Of a stretch of 64,000 bases of DNA, positions 12,089-20,990 are shown one piece after another; position 1 is the first letter of the stretch; every line of letters begins with the position of its first letter. Location: contig NZ_FWFG01000048.1 of NCBI RefSeq assembly GCF_900163655.1, positions 1 through 64,000 of the forward strand, read 5' to 3'. The notes beneath the pieces were generated by a model that had not been told where the DNA came from, made no database searches, and saw only the letters and a list, made by a program, of their open reading frames with translations. The position numbers and the translations under genes were made by a program. The stretch is from Brachybacterium nesterenkovii. GTDB lineage: Bacteria; Actinomycetota; Actinomycetes; Actinomycetales; Dermabacteraceae.

Positions 12089-12154
12089 CCCCGCGCGACC
12101 AGGACGGCGCCGCGGACCGGGCACACCGCGGCGCCGTCGTCGTCCCCCGTCGCG

Positions 12155-12200
12155 GCGCCGTCACCACCCCCGATCCGCAGCGCCGTCACCGCCCCCGATC
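12155..12200. repeat. 21-bp imperfect direct repeat
   Basis: A 21-base segment ending in CCCCCGATC occurs at 12155-12175 and 12180-12200 with one mismatch, period 25. It lies between the AIM24 gene and the formate/nitrite transporter gene. No function is evident. Confidence 0.6.
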
Positions 12201-12374
12201 GACGGTGACGACTCCGCATCAGGGCACCCGATCAGCCTCATCGGCCCGCTCCGCCCCGTACACTGCGGAAGATCACGACCGGACACCCGTCCGGCCGTAT
12301 GTCGCGCCCGCACGCGGTGCGGGCGACTCGCTGCATCCCGTCACGCCCCAGCGGGCCCGTCGAAAGACCTCCCC

Positions 12375-13289
12375 ATGACTGATTTCTCCTCCAAGATCGT
12401 CATTCCGACGCCTGCCGCCATGGCCCAGGCGACGGAGGACGGCATGCTCGCCAAGGCCACCAAGCCCTGGTTCGAGATGTTCCTCCTGTCCCTCACCGGC
12501 GGCGCCTACATCGCCCTCGGCTTTCTCTTCTTCGTGACCTCGCAGCAGGGCCTCGGCGCCCCGTTCCCGGTCGGCCCCGCGAAGGTCCTCGGCGGCGTCG
12601 TCTTCAGCGTCGGCCTCATGCTCGTCGTCATATCCGGCTCGGACCTGTTCACCGGCACCACCATGACCGTCATGCCGCTGCTGTCCAAGCGCCTGGGCGT
12701 CGGTCGCTTCCTCGGCCACTGGGGCGTCGCGATCGTCGGCAACTTCATCGGCTCGGTGCTCGTGGCCCTGCTGGTGCTGTGGGCCGGCACCCCGTCGTCC
12801 AACAAGAGCGCCTGGGGCCTCGTGGTCCTCAACACGACGCTCGCGAAGGTGTCCCTGACCTGGGGCCACGCCTTCTTCCTCGCCGTCCTCGCGAACTTCG
12901 CCGTCTGCCTCGCGGTCTGGATGGCCAACTCCGGCCGCTCCACCGCGGACAAGATCCTCGCGATCGTCGGCCCCATCGCCCTGTTCGTCGCCTCCGGCTT
13001 CGAGCACTCGGTGGCCAACATGTTCATGCTGCCCATGGGCTGGCTGATCAAGAACTTCGCTCCCGACACCTTCTGGGCCGGCGAGGCCATCACCAAGGCG
13101 GGCAAGACCGCCGCGGACTTCGACGCGATCACGCCCGGCGCGATCTTCTTCGACAACCTGATCCCGGTGATCCTCGGCAACATCGTCGGCGGCGCCGTGT
13201 TCGTCGGCATCTACTTCTGGGCCTGCTACATCCGCCCGGCCCAGCGCGCCAAGGCGCTCGAGGCCGCCGGCGCGCACGCCGCGAGGTGA
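12375..13289 (+). CDS. Formate/nitrite transporter family channel
   Basis: A 304-residue FNT channel for small monovalent anions such as formate, nitrite or hydrosulfide. Six membrane helices are apparent. The family signatures are seen as SGSDLFTG in the third helix region and GFEHSVANMF in the fifth, which carries the pore His. The sequence does not let me separate FocA from NirC. Between helices five and six there is an extended segment (about residues 225-250) near the place where other members have a short loop. Start ATG 12375 has only a weak ribosome site. A strong hairpin follows the gene, so it is monocistronic. Confidence 0.9.
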   Translation: MTDFSSKIVIPTPAAMAQATEDGMLAKATKPWFEMFLLSLTGGAYIALGFLFFVTSQQGLGAPFPVGPAKVLGGVVFSVGLMLVVISGSDLFTGTTMTVMPLLSKRLGVGRFLGHWGVAIVGNFIGSVLVALLVLWAGTPSSNKSAWGLVVLNTTLAKVSLTWGHAFFLAVLANFAVCLAVWMANSGRSTADKILAIVGPIALFVASGFEHSVANMFMLPMGWLIKNFAPDTFWAGEAITKAGKTAADFDAITPGAIFFDNLIPVILGNIVGGAVFVGIYFWACYIRPAQRAKALEAAGAHAAR

Positions 13290-13332
13290 TCCTCCGGGGC
13301 TGCTGAGCAGCTCCGCACGAACGTCGCAGCAT

Positions 13333-13368
13333 CCGACAGCCCCCGTCCGAGCGGACGGGGGCTGTCGG
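13333..13368 (+). terminator. Hairpin terminator after the FNT gene
   Basis: A perfect 16-bp stem starting CCGACAGCCCCC (13333-13348 with 13353-13368) closes a GAGC loop 43 bases after the stop. No T tract follows, which is common for actinobacterial terminators. Confidence 0.85.
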
Positions 13369-13638
13369 CGTCCGCATCCGGCTCCGCCTCGCTCTCCGCC
13401 CGCGCGGCCGGCTCGCCCGATGCTCCGTCCGCACCTCCTCCACGTGATCCGCACCGCCTCCCCGCCCCTGCCCCGCGGCAGGCACGATTTCCGCGTATAC
13501 AGTGGTCCGTAAATCGTTCCCGGCCCCGCACGGCCCGCGGTCTCGCACGGCCTCCGCGCCCGGACAGCTCTCGGACTCGTGCAGCGCCCCGGTTCCCGTG
13601 CGGCGCGCCGACGCCCGACCAGACTCCTTCGAGGTGAG

Positions 13639-15123
13639 ATGTTCTCCCCCCAGCCGTTCCGCCTTGCCGTCATCGGATCCGGTCCCGCCGGCGTCTACGC
13701 CGCCGAGACCCTCGCCCGCACCCCGCAGGTGAAGTCCGGCGAGCTGACCGTCGAGTGCGACATCTTCGACGCCCTTCCCACGCCCTTCGGGCTCATCCGC
13801 TACGGCGTCGCGCCGGACCACCCGCGCATCAAGGGCATCATCACCGCGCTACACCGGATCCTGGGCCGCGGCGACATCCGCTTCCTCGGCGACGTCGAGT
13901 TCGGCCGCGACGTGACGCTCGAGGAGCTGCGCGAGCGCTATGACGCGATCGTCTTCGCCACCGGCGCCCTCAAGGACGCGCGCCTGGAGATCCCCGGCAT
14001 CGACCTCGAGGGGTCCTTCGGCGCCGCCGACTTCGTGGCCTGGTACGACGGCAACCCCGACTACCCGCGCACCTGGCCGCTGGCGGCCCAGCAGGTCGCG
14101 ATGATCGGCAACGGCAATGTGGCGCTCGACGCCGCGCGCATGCTCGCGAAGTCCGCCGACGAGCTCCTGCGCACCGAGATCCCCGCCAACGTCTACGAGG
14201 GCCTGAAGTCCGCCGCCACCACGGACGTCCACGTGTTCGGCCGCCGCGGCCCCGCGCAGACCAAGTTCTCCCCGCTCGAGGCCCGCGAGCTCGCTCACCC
14301 CAAGGGCGTGCAGATCGTCCTGGACCCGCGGGATTTCGAGCAGATCACCGACGCCGAGCGCGAGGTGATCCGCGCCGACAAGCGCACCGACCAGATCTTC
14401 ACCACCTTCGAGGGGTGGCTGGCCGAGCAGCAGCGGCGCGAGGCCGCGGGCGAGGAGCCGACGGACGCGCACGGCGGTCCCGTCCAGCGTCGCCTCCACC
14501 TGCACTTCTGGCACCGCCCCGTCGAGGTCCTCGGCGAGGACGGGAAGGTCGTCGGGATGCGCTTCGAGCGCACGAAGCTGGACGACGGCGGTGCCGTGGT
14601 CGGCACCGGCGAGATGGTCGACTACGACCTCCAGGCCGTCTACCGGGCCATCGGCTACCACGGCTCCGAGCTGCCGTGCGTGCCCTACGACGCCGAGCGC
14701 GGCGTGATCGTCAACGAGGCCGGGCGTGTGACCCGCGGCGTCGGCGAGCCGATCCCGGGCCTGTACGCCAACGGGTGGATCAAGCGCGGCCCCGTGGGCC
14801 TGATCGGCGCGACGAAGTCCGACGCCGTTGAGACCATCTCCTCCCTGCTGACCGACCTCGAGGAGGGCGTCATCACGCCCGCCCCGGACCGCGACAACGA
14901 CTCGATCCTGCGCCTGCTGGACGCCAAGGGCGTCGCGTACACGACGTGGGACGGCTGGACGGCCCTGGACGCGCATGAGATCGAGCGCGGCGCCGCCGAG
15001 GTGGACGCCGACGGCGAGCCGCGCCCGCGCATCAAGGTCGTCGAGCGCGAGGAGATGGTGCGCATCTCCCGCGAGGGCATGGAGCGCGCCGCTCCCACGG
15101 CGGAGGACTCCGCGAGCGCCTGA
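13639..15123 (+). CDS. fprA: FprA-type ferredoxin/adrenodoxin-NADP reductase
   Basis: A 494-residue flavoprotein that passes electrons between NADPH and ferredoxin or a related small carrier, similar to mycobacterial FprA and mitochondrial adrenodoxin reductase. The FAD-binding Rossmann motif GSGPAGVYAAE is at about residues 12-22, the family segment RYGVAPDHP follows near residue 54, and the NADP domain motif GNGNVALDAAR lies near 158. The C-terminal GWIKRGPVGLIG segment is also typical. Start ATG 13639 follows GAGGTGAG. A long bidirectional hairpin separates it from the convergent qorB-like gene. Confidence 0.93.
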   Translation: MFSPQPFRLAVIGSGPAGVYAAETLARTPQVKSGELTVECDIFDALPTPFGLIRYGVAPDHPRIKGIITALHRILGRGDIRFLGDVEFGRDVTLEELRERYDAIVFATGALKDARLEIPGIDLEGSFGAADFVAWYDGNPDYPRTWPLAAQQVAMIGNGNVALDAARMLAKSADELLRTEIPANVYEGLKSAATTDVHVFGRRGPAQTKFSPLEARELAHPKGVQIVLDPRDFEQITDAEREVIRADKRTDQIFTTFEGWLAEQQRREAAGEEPTDAHGGPVQRRLHLHFWHRPVEVLGEDGKVVGMRFERTKLDDGGAVVGTGEMVDYDLQAVYRAIGYHGSELPCVPYDAERGVIVNEAGRVTRGVGEPIPGLYANGWIKRGPVGLIGATKSDAVETISSLLTDLEEGVITPAPDRDNDSILRLLDAKGVAYTTWDGWTALDAHEIERGAAEVDADGEPRPRIKVVEREEMVRISREGMERAAPTAEDSASA

Positions 15124-15142
15124 CGCGTTCCGACGCAGGCAG

Positions 15143-15184
15143 ACGAGGGCCCCGCACGGCCGGATGACCGTGCGGGGCCCTCGT
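15143..15184. terminator. Bidirectional hairpin terminator between convergent genes
   Basis: A perfect 17-bp stem (15143-15159 with 15168-15184) and an eight-base loop CCGGATGA lie between the ends of fprA (plus) and the qorB-like gene (minus). Symmetry and position suit termination from both sides. Confidence 0.88.
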
Positions 15185-15220
15185 GCACCTCGGGCGCCCC
15201 GCATGCGGGGACGCCGTGGG

Positions 15221-16072
15221 TCACCACGTGCGCAGCGTGTCCTCGAGCGGGACGGTGGGGCGGCCGATAAGGCGCGACAGATCGCCCGGCGTCGCCGCGA
15301 GCAGGCCGCGCGCCGTGTCGGCGCTCAGCTGGGCGACGAACGCGGCGGTTCCCGCGTCGAGGCCGACGCCCTCGAGCATCTGCGCCTCCTCCTGCTGGGT
15401 GAGCGGACGGTACGTGACCTCGCGTCCCAGCACGCGCGACGCGGCCGCGGCGAAGTCGGCGAACGACCAGGCGGTGTCTCCGGAGAGCTCGTAGGCCGCG
15501 CCCTCATGGCCGTCCTCGGTGGCGACGACGGCGATCGCCTCGGCGTAGTCGGCGCGCGGTGCGCTCGCCGTGCGGCCCTCGCCCGCGGCGTTCGCGATGA
15601 CGCCCCGCTCGCGCGCGGCCGCGAAGTCGGCGACGTGGTTTTCGGTGTACCAGCCGTTGCGCAGCAGCGTCGCGGGGATCCCGGAGGCCGCGATGAGCTC
15701 CTCGGTGGCGCGGTGCTCCTCGGCGAAGGTGTGGTCGGACGCGGGGACGCCCAGCAGCGAGGTGTAGATGATGCGGCCGACGCCGGCATCCTTCGCGGCG
15801 TCGATCACGGCGCCGTGCTGCGCGAGGCGCTTGCCGGGCTCGCTCGCCGAGATGAGGACCACCGTGTCGGCGCCCTCGACGGCGGCGCGGACAGCGGCCG
15901 GATCGTCGAAGTCGGCCCGCGCGGTTTCGAACCCCTGCTCCTCGAGCTCGGCGAGCCGCTGGGCGCTGCGGCCGATCGCGCGGACATCGCTCGCGGCGAC
16001 GCCACGGCTGCGCAGGGATTCCAGGACGTGGCGGCCCAGCTGGCCGGTGGCTCCGAAGACGGCGATGGTCAT
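15221..16072 (-). CDS. qorB: QorB-like NAD(P)H:quinone reductase (NmrA-like SDR)
   Basis: A 283-residue atypical short-chain dehydrogenase. The sequence follows E. coli QorB (YtfG) closely: the Rossmann motif GATGQLGRHV at the N-terminus, an LISASEPGKR segment, YTSLLG, LLRNGWYTENH, and a RADYAEA block. QorB reduces quinones with NADPH. Start ATG 16072 is supported by AAGGAG seven bases upstream. In other genomes a HxlR-type regulator (QorR) is often divergent from it, but here none is adjacent. An interrupted palindrome about 50 bases upstream could be its operator. Confidence 0.9.
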   Translation of the reverse strand: MTIAVFGATGQLGRHVLESLRSRGVAASDVRAIGRSAQRLAELEEQGFETARADFDDPAAVRAAVEGADTVVLISASEPGKRLAQHGAVIDAAKDAGVGRIIYTSLLGVPASDHTFAEEHRATEELIAASGIPATLLRNGWYTENHVADFAAARERGVIANAAGEGRTASAPRADYAEAIAVVATEDGHEGAAYELSGDTAWSFADFAAAASRVLGREVTYRPLTQQEEAQMLEGVGLDAGTAAFVAQLSADTARGLLAATPGDLSRLIGRPTVPLEDTLRTW

Positions 16073-16118
16073 GGTGGTTCTCCTTCGAGGGGACGTGCGT
16101 CGGCTCATGCCGTCGCAC

Positions 16119-16138
16119 CGTTGTGTGAATCTTCAACG
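16119..16138 (-). promoter_or_regulatory. Interrupted palindrome upstream of the qorB-like gene
   Basis: CGTTG (16119-16123) and CAACG (16134-16138) flank ten A/T-richer bases, 47 bases before the start codon. The size suits a dimeric winged-helix repressor. Which protein binds it is unknown. Confidence 0.4.
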
Positions 16139-16249
16139 ATGCGTGCCGTCCGCGCATTCCCGGGGCACCCGGATGTGGCCCACGTCCCGATACGGGGTCC
16201 GCGCCCCGAACGGCCTGGTGCGATCCGGGGCGCCGGGGCCCGGGCTGTC

Positions 16250-16336
16250 GGGGCCCGGGCTCAGCGCCGGATGCCCGCTCTCGGCGCCGGAGCCCGGCCT
16301 CCGCGTCGGGGCCCGGCCTCAGCGCCGGATGCCCGC
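16250..16336. repeat. 29-bp direct repeat covering the aminotransferase stop
   Basis: Segment 16308-16336 includes the last codons and stop of the aminotransferase gene. It recurs at 16250-16278 with one mismatch, 58 bases away. Between the two lies a degenerate third copy, so the three form a rough tandem array. Confidence 0.8.
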
Positions 16337-17530
16337 CAGGAAGTCCGCGATCCGGTCCACCGCGTCCTCGATCATCTCCACGGGCGGCAGCGTCACCAGG
16401 CGGAAGTGGTCGGGGTCCGGGTAGTTGAAGCCGGTCCCCTGCGTGACCAGGAGCTTCTTGGCGCGCAGGAGGTCGAACGCGAACTGCTCGTCGTTCTCGA
16501 TTCGGTACATCTGACGGTCCAGGCGCGGGAACATGTACAGCGCGCCCTGGGCCTTCTCCACGCTCACGCCGGGGATCGAGGCGAGCCCCTCGTAGGCGGC
16601 GTCGCGCTGCTCGAGCAGGCGCCCGCCCGGCAGGATCAGCTCGTTGACGCTCTGGTAGCCGCCGAGCGCGGTCGCGACCACGTGCTGGGCGGGCACATTG
16701 GGGCACAGACGCATATTGGAGAGCACGTCGAGGCCCTCGATGAAGCTCGCCGCGTCGTCCTTGGGGCCGTAGATCGCCATCCAGCCGGCGCGGAAGCCCG
16801 CGACGCGGTACGCCTTGGACAGCCCGTTGTAGGTGATGGTCATGAGGTCCGGGGCGATCTTGCCCATCGGATGGTGCACGGCGTCGTCGTAGAGGATCTT
16901 GTCGTAGATCTCGTCGGACAGGATCAGCAGGGAGTGCTTGCGGGCGACCTCCGCGATCTCCTTGAGCACATTTTCGGGGTAGACGGCGCCCGTCGGGTTG
17001 TTGGGGTTGATGACGACGATCGCCTTGGTGCGCTCGGTGACCTTGTCGGCGATGTCGGAGACATCGGGCCACCAGTGGTTCTCCTCATCGCAGCGGTAGT
17101 GCACGGCCCTGCCGCCGGCGAGCGCGATCGAGGCGGTCCACAGCGGGTAGTCGGGCGAGGGCACGAGCACCTCGTCGCCGTCGTCGACCAGGCCCTGGCA
17201 GGTCATCTGGATGAGCTCGCTGACGCCGTTGCCCAGGTAGATGTCGTCCAGGCCCATGCCGGGCATGCCGCGGGTCTGGTAGTACTGCGCGACGGCGCGG
17301 CGGGCCGAGACGATGCCCTTGGAGTCGGAGTAGCCCTGCGCGGTGGGCAGCTGGCGGATCATGTCGACGAGGATCTCGTCGGGCGCCTCGAAGCCGAACG
17401 GGGCCGGGTTGCCGATGTTGAGCTTGATGACCTTGTGGCCCTCGGCCTCCATGCGTGCGGCCTCGGCGGGGACGGGTCCGCGGATCTCGTAGCAGACGTC
17501 CCGCAGCTTCGAGGACTGGGTGAGGATCAT
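16319..17530 (-). CDS. alaA: AlaA-like PLP-dependent aminotransferase
   Basis: A 403-residue class I/II aminotransferase, most like AlaA, which makes alanine from pyruvate with glutamate as donor. The PLP lysine is K239 in the block NGLSKAYRVAGFRAGW, the NPNNPTG motif binds cofactor, and SDEIYDK precedes it in the usual order. N-terminal IKLNIGNPAPFGF is characteristic of the AlaA/AspC-like branch. Start ATG 17530 follows AGGAGG. Length is normal for the family. It is probably monocistronic; the next gene on the same strand begins 247 bases downstream past the repeat array. Confidence 0.9.
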   Translation of the reverse strand: MILTQSSKLRDVCYEIRGPVPAEAARMEAEGHKVIKLNIGNPAPFGFEAPDEILVDMIRQLPTAQGYSDSKGIVSARRAVAQYYQTRGMPGMGLDDIYLGNGVSELIQMTCQGLVDDGDEVLVPSPDYPLWTASIALAGGRAVHYRCDEENHWWPDVSDIADKVTERTKAIVVINPNNPTGAVYPENVLKEIAEVARKHSLLILSDEIYDKILYDDAVHHPMGKIAPDLMTITYNGLSKAYRVAGFRAGWMAIYGPKDDAASFIEGLDVLSNMRLCPNVPAQHVVATALGGYQSVNELILPGGRLLEQRDAAYEGLASIPGVSVEKAQGALYMFPRLDRQMYRIENDEQFAFDLLRAKKLLVTQGTGFNYPDPDHFRLVTLPPVEMIEDAVDRIADFLAGIRR

Positions 17531-17655
17531 CGGGCGCCTCCTGGCATCGAGGGAGAGGCCAGGGTATGCCCTGGCGCCGGAGCGACGCGCACCCGCTGCG
17601 CCGCATAGGGTCGAGGTGCACTGGTCGTGTCCCGTGTCGGAGCACGCTGATCGGC

Positions 17656-17675
17656 GCCTGCTGATCAAAGCAGGC
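17656..17675 (+). promoter_or_regulatory. Short hairpin upstream of the alpha-galactosidase gene
   Basis: GCCTGCT (17656-17662) pairs perfectly with AGCAGGC (17669-17675) around GATCAA, 125 bases before the chosen start. It could be an operator or a leader hairpin. The evidence is only the symmetry and location. Confidence 0.3.
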
Positions 17676-17799
17676 TCGTCGGCGCAAGCTGGTCGACGAA
17701 CGCGGAATGGACACCGATCAGTGCACGACCGCTCATCCACGCCCGGCCACGCCGCACCGCCCTCGCTCCTCCCCCGAGATGTCTGGAGATCCTCTCGCT

Positions 17800-20190
17800 A
17801 TGACCGCCGCCGCCCGGCCCGCTGCCGCGCCCTCCGCCGACGTGCCGCCCGCCGACGCCCTTCCGATCCGCCGGGTGCACCTGAGCGCCGCGGGCGTCTC
17901 CCTCGTGATCGACGCGAGCGGGGACCGCATGCCCGCGATCGTCCACTGGGGCCGCGAGCTGGGCACGCTGACCGCGCAGGACGCCGCGACCCTCACGGAG
18001 ATCGCCGGGCCCGCGATCACCCACAACACGATCGACGTGCCGCTGCGCGTCGGCATCCTGCCGCAGCTCGCCGACGGCTGGGTCGGGACGCCCGGGATCT
18101 CCGGGGCGCGGGCCGACGGCTCCGCGTTCAGCCCGCTGCTGACGGTCCGCGACCTGCGGGTGGAGTCGTCCGTCGGTGCCGACGGGGAGGCCGATGCCGC
18201 GGGCTCTGCGGCCGACGAGCCTGCAGCCGCGGCGGACGGAACGCGCACTGCCGCGGCCGAGGGGTTCTGCGAGACCGGCGCGGCTCGCGTGGAGATCGAC
18301 CTGGCCGATGAGAGCGTCGGGATCGCCGTGCGCCTGGACGTGGAGATGCTGGCCTCGGGCCTGGTGCGCGTGCGCGCCGCCCTCACGGACACGACGGAGG
18401 CCGCGACGCCCGGCACGGACGCCGCGCGTGCCCCGTACGTGCTCGAAGCGCTCACGCCGATGCTGCCGATCCCCCTGGACGCCACGGAGCTGCTGGACTT
18501 CGGCGGCCGCTGGACCCGCGAGCGCACCCCGCAGCGCTCGCCGCTGGTGACCGGCACGCATCTGCGGGAGAACCGCCGCGGCCGCACGGGCCCGGACGCG
18601 GCGCACGTGCTGCACGCCGGGACCGCCGGCTTCGGCTTCCGCCACGGCGAGATCTGGGCGGTGCACACCGCGTTCTCCGGCGATCACCGCCACCTGGCCG
18701 AGCGCTCCAGCCGCGGGGTGCAGCTGCTGGGCGGCGGCGAGCTGCTGCTGCCCGGCGAAGGCCGCCTCGAGCCCGGCGGCGCGTACGAGACGCCGTGGCT
18801 GTACGGGGCGCATGCGAGCGACGGTCTCGACGGCATCGCCCGCCGCTTCCACACCCACCTGCGCTCGCGCCCGCAGCACGTCGACGCCCAGCGCCCGGTG
18901 ACGCTCAACGTCTGGGAGGCGGTCTACTTCGACCACGACCTCGAGCGGCTGAAGGACCTCGCCGACCGGGCCGCCGCGCTCGGAGTCGAGCGCTTCGTGC
19001 TCGACGACGGCTGGTTCGGCTCGCGCCGCGACGACACCTCGGGGCTGGGCGACTGGGTGGTCTCCGACGAGGTCTGGCCCGACGGCCTGACGCCGCTCAT
19101 CGAGCATGTGACGGGCCTGGGCATGCAGTTCGGGCTGTGGTTCGAGCCGGAGATGGTCAACGAGGACTCCGACGTGGCGCGCGCCCACCCGGAGTGGATC
19201 ATGGCGCCGTCCCCGGATCGCCTGCCGGAGGAGTCGCGCTCCCAGCAGGTGCTGAACCTCGCGATCCCCGAGGCCTTCGAGCACGTCCACTCCCAGATGC
19301 GGGCGATCCTCGCCGAGAACGACATCGCCTACATCAAGTGGGACCACAACCGCGACCTCATCGAGGCCGCGACCCGCGCCACCGGCGCCGCCGCGACGCA
19401 CGCGCAGACCCTCGCCCTCTACCGCCTGCTGGACGCGCTGAAGGAGGAGTTCCCGGACCTGGAGATCGAGTCGTGCTCCTCGGGCGGCGCCCGCGTGGAC
19501 CTCGGCGTCCTCGAGCGCACCGACCGCGTGTGGGTGTCGGACTGCATCGACCCCCTCGAGCGCCAGCTGATGAACCGCTGGACCGCGCAGCTGATCCCGC
19601 TCGAGCTCATGGGCACCCACATCGCCTCCGGCGCCTCGCACACCACCGGCTGCCTGCACTCCCTGTCGTTCCGCGCGGCGAGCGCCCTCTTCGGGCACCT
19701 CGGGATCGAGTGGGATCTCGCGCATGCGAGCGCGCAGGAGATGGACGAGCTGCGCGCCTGGATCGCGCTGTACAAGGCCCAGCGGGAGCTGCTGCTGACG
19801 GGCGAGTACGTGCGGGCCGACCGCGGCGAGGACTCCCTGTGGGTGTACGGCGTGGTCTCCCCCGAGCGCGACCGCGCGCTGTACGAGCTGGCAGCAGTGG
19901 GCCGCGCGGATGTGGCACCCATCGGCAGCGTGCGCCTGCCGGGCCTGGATCCCGCGCGCCGCTACCGGGTGCGTCCGCTGGTCGTCGGCGAGGCGCCCGC
20001 CGGGCTGTACTGGCCGGCGTGGGCACGGGAGGGCGCGAGCACGGCGACCGACCGCATCCATCCGGGCATCAGCGCGGATCCGCTGGTCGAGGCGGTGGAG
20101 CTGCCGGGCTCACTGCTGGTAGAGGCCGGTGTCGCAGCGCCGATCATGTACCCGGAGTCGGCGGTGCTGCTGGAGGTCACCGCGGTCTGA
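17800..20190 (+). CDS. GH36 alpha-galactosidase
   Basis: A 796-residue cytoplasmic glycoside hydrolase that removes terminal alpha-galactose from oligosaccharides such as melibiose and raffinose. The GH36 nucleophile is D515 in IKWDHNRD and the acid/base residue is D581 in WVSDCIDPLE. An N-terminal beta-sandwich, catalytic barrel and C-terminal sheet fit the length. An Ala/Asp-rich insert at about residues 125-150 looks like an unstructured loop. ATG 17800 has GGAG eleven bases upstream; ATG 17779 in frame is an alternative. No sugar transporter or regulator is adjacent, so the natural substrate cannot be read from context. Confidence 0.93.
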   Translation: MTAAARPAAAPSADVPPADALPIRRVHLSAAGVSLVIDASGDRMPAIVHWGRELGTLTAQDAATLTEIAGPAITHNTIDVPLRVGILPQLADGWVGTPGISGARADGSAFSPLLTVRDLRVESSVGADGEADAAGSAADEPAAAADGTRTAAAEGFCETGAARVEIDLADESVGIAVRLDVEMLASGLVRVRAALTDTTEAATPGTDAARAPYVLEALTPMLPIPLDATELLDFGGRWTRERTPQRSPLVTGTHLRENRRGRTGPDAAHVLHAGTAGFGFRHGEIWAVHTAFSGDHRHLAERSSRGVQLLGGGELLLPGEGRLEPGGAYETPWLYGAHASDGLDGIARRFHTHLRSRPQHVDAQRPVTLNVWEAVYFDHDLERLKDLADRAAALGVERFVLDDGWFGSRRDDTSGLGDWVVSDEVWPDGLTPLIEHVTGLGMQFGLWFEPEMVNEDSDVARAHPEWIMAPSPDRLPEESRSQQVLNLAIPEAFEHVHSQMRAILAENDIAYIKWDHNRDLIEAATRATGAAATHAQTLALYRLLDALKEEFPDLEIESCSSGGARVDLGVLERTDRVWVSDCIDPLERQLMNRWTAQLIPLELMGTHIASGASHTTGCLHSLSFRAASALFGHLGIEWDLAHASAQEMDELRAWIALYKAQRELLLTGEYVRADRGEDSLWVYGVVSPERDRALYELAAVGRADVAPIGSVRLPGLDPARRYRVRPLVVGEAPAGLYWPAWAREGASTATDRIHPGISADPLVEAVELPGSLLVEAGVAAPIMYPESAVLLEVTAV

Positions 20191-20242
20191 GCCCTTCGCC
20201 CGGCCGCCTGCACGCCCGGCTGCGGCCCGTTCAGGGCAGGGG

Positions 20243-20857
20243 TCAGGCGACCCCGACCTCGTCGGGCCCGACGGGCGCCCGCCTCTCCCGCGCCTTCCGC
20301 AGCCGTTCCTTGAGGTTCCGGTAGGCCCGGTGGATGCGGTAGACGAGGTACTTGCCCAGGGCGATCAGCACGATCGCGACGACGGCCGCGAGGACGGGCA
20401 GCACCAGGACGAGCGCACCCATGACCAGCGCCGAGACGTCCTCGATACCGGAGACGACCATGTTGGAGACGGGCTCCGGGGAGACGTTCACGGCGGCCCG
20501 CGCGGTGGCCTTGGTGACGTGCGCGCCGAAGGCGGTCGCACCGCCCAGCAGGGCCATGACGATCGCGTCGGTGGTGGAGGTCTCCCCGCCGAGGAGGAAG
20601 CCGATCGCGGCGCCCGCGACGGGGCGGATCACGGTGTTCAGCTGATCCCAGAAGGAGTCGAAGTACGCGATCTTGTCGGCCGCGAAGTCCACCAGCAGCA
20701 GGATGCCGGTGATGATGATGACGTCCCAGCGCTCGAGCACCTGCGGGACCTGATCGAGGTCGAAGATGCGGCCGGCCAGCCCCAGCAGGAAGACCATGAA
20801 GTACGGTCGGATCCCGCTGACCCAGCCGGAGCCGACGGTCATGAGCAGTGATTCCAT
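20243..20857 (-). CDS. DUF4126 membrane protein
   Basis: A 204-residue membrane protein matching the DUF4126 family. Four to five hydrophobic stretches are visible, with the family's SGIRPYFMVFLLGL block near the N-terminus and a Gly/Ala-rich GGATAFGAHVTKA segment in the middle. The last 30 residues are strongly basic and cytoplasmic. No function is established for the family. Start ATG 20857 follows GAGGGGA. It is convergent with the alpha-galactosidase gene and divergent from the conserved unknown gene at 20991. Confidence 0.8.
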   Translation of the reverse strand: MESLLMTVGSGWVSGIRPYFMVFLLGLAGRIFDLDQVPQVLERWDVIIITGILLLVDFAADKIAYFDSFWDQLNTVIRPVAGAAIGFLLGGETSTTDAIVMALLGGATAFGAHVTKATARAAVNVSPEPVSNMVVSGIEDVSALVMGALVLVLPVLAAVVAIVLIALGKYLVYRIHRAYRNLKERLRKARERRAPVGPDEVGVA

Positions 20858-20990
20858 GGGTCCCCTCCCCCTCTGTCCGACGCGGGTGCGCCGCCGATGT
20901 CCAGCGCGGCTGCGCCGCCGACCGGCGCTGGTGCACCGGGGCCGCCCCGGGGCGATGTCGGCGCGACGATGCCGAGCGTACAGTGGCGCC

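Noticed and set aside
20230-20250. Possible stop-segment copy at the DUF4126 gene end (TCAGG twice)
   Set aside because: Too short to distinguish from chance in this base composition.
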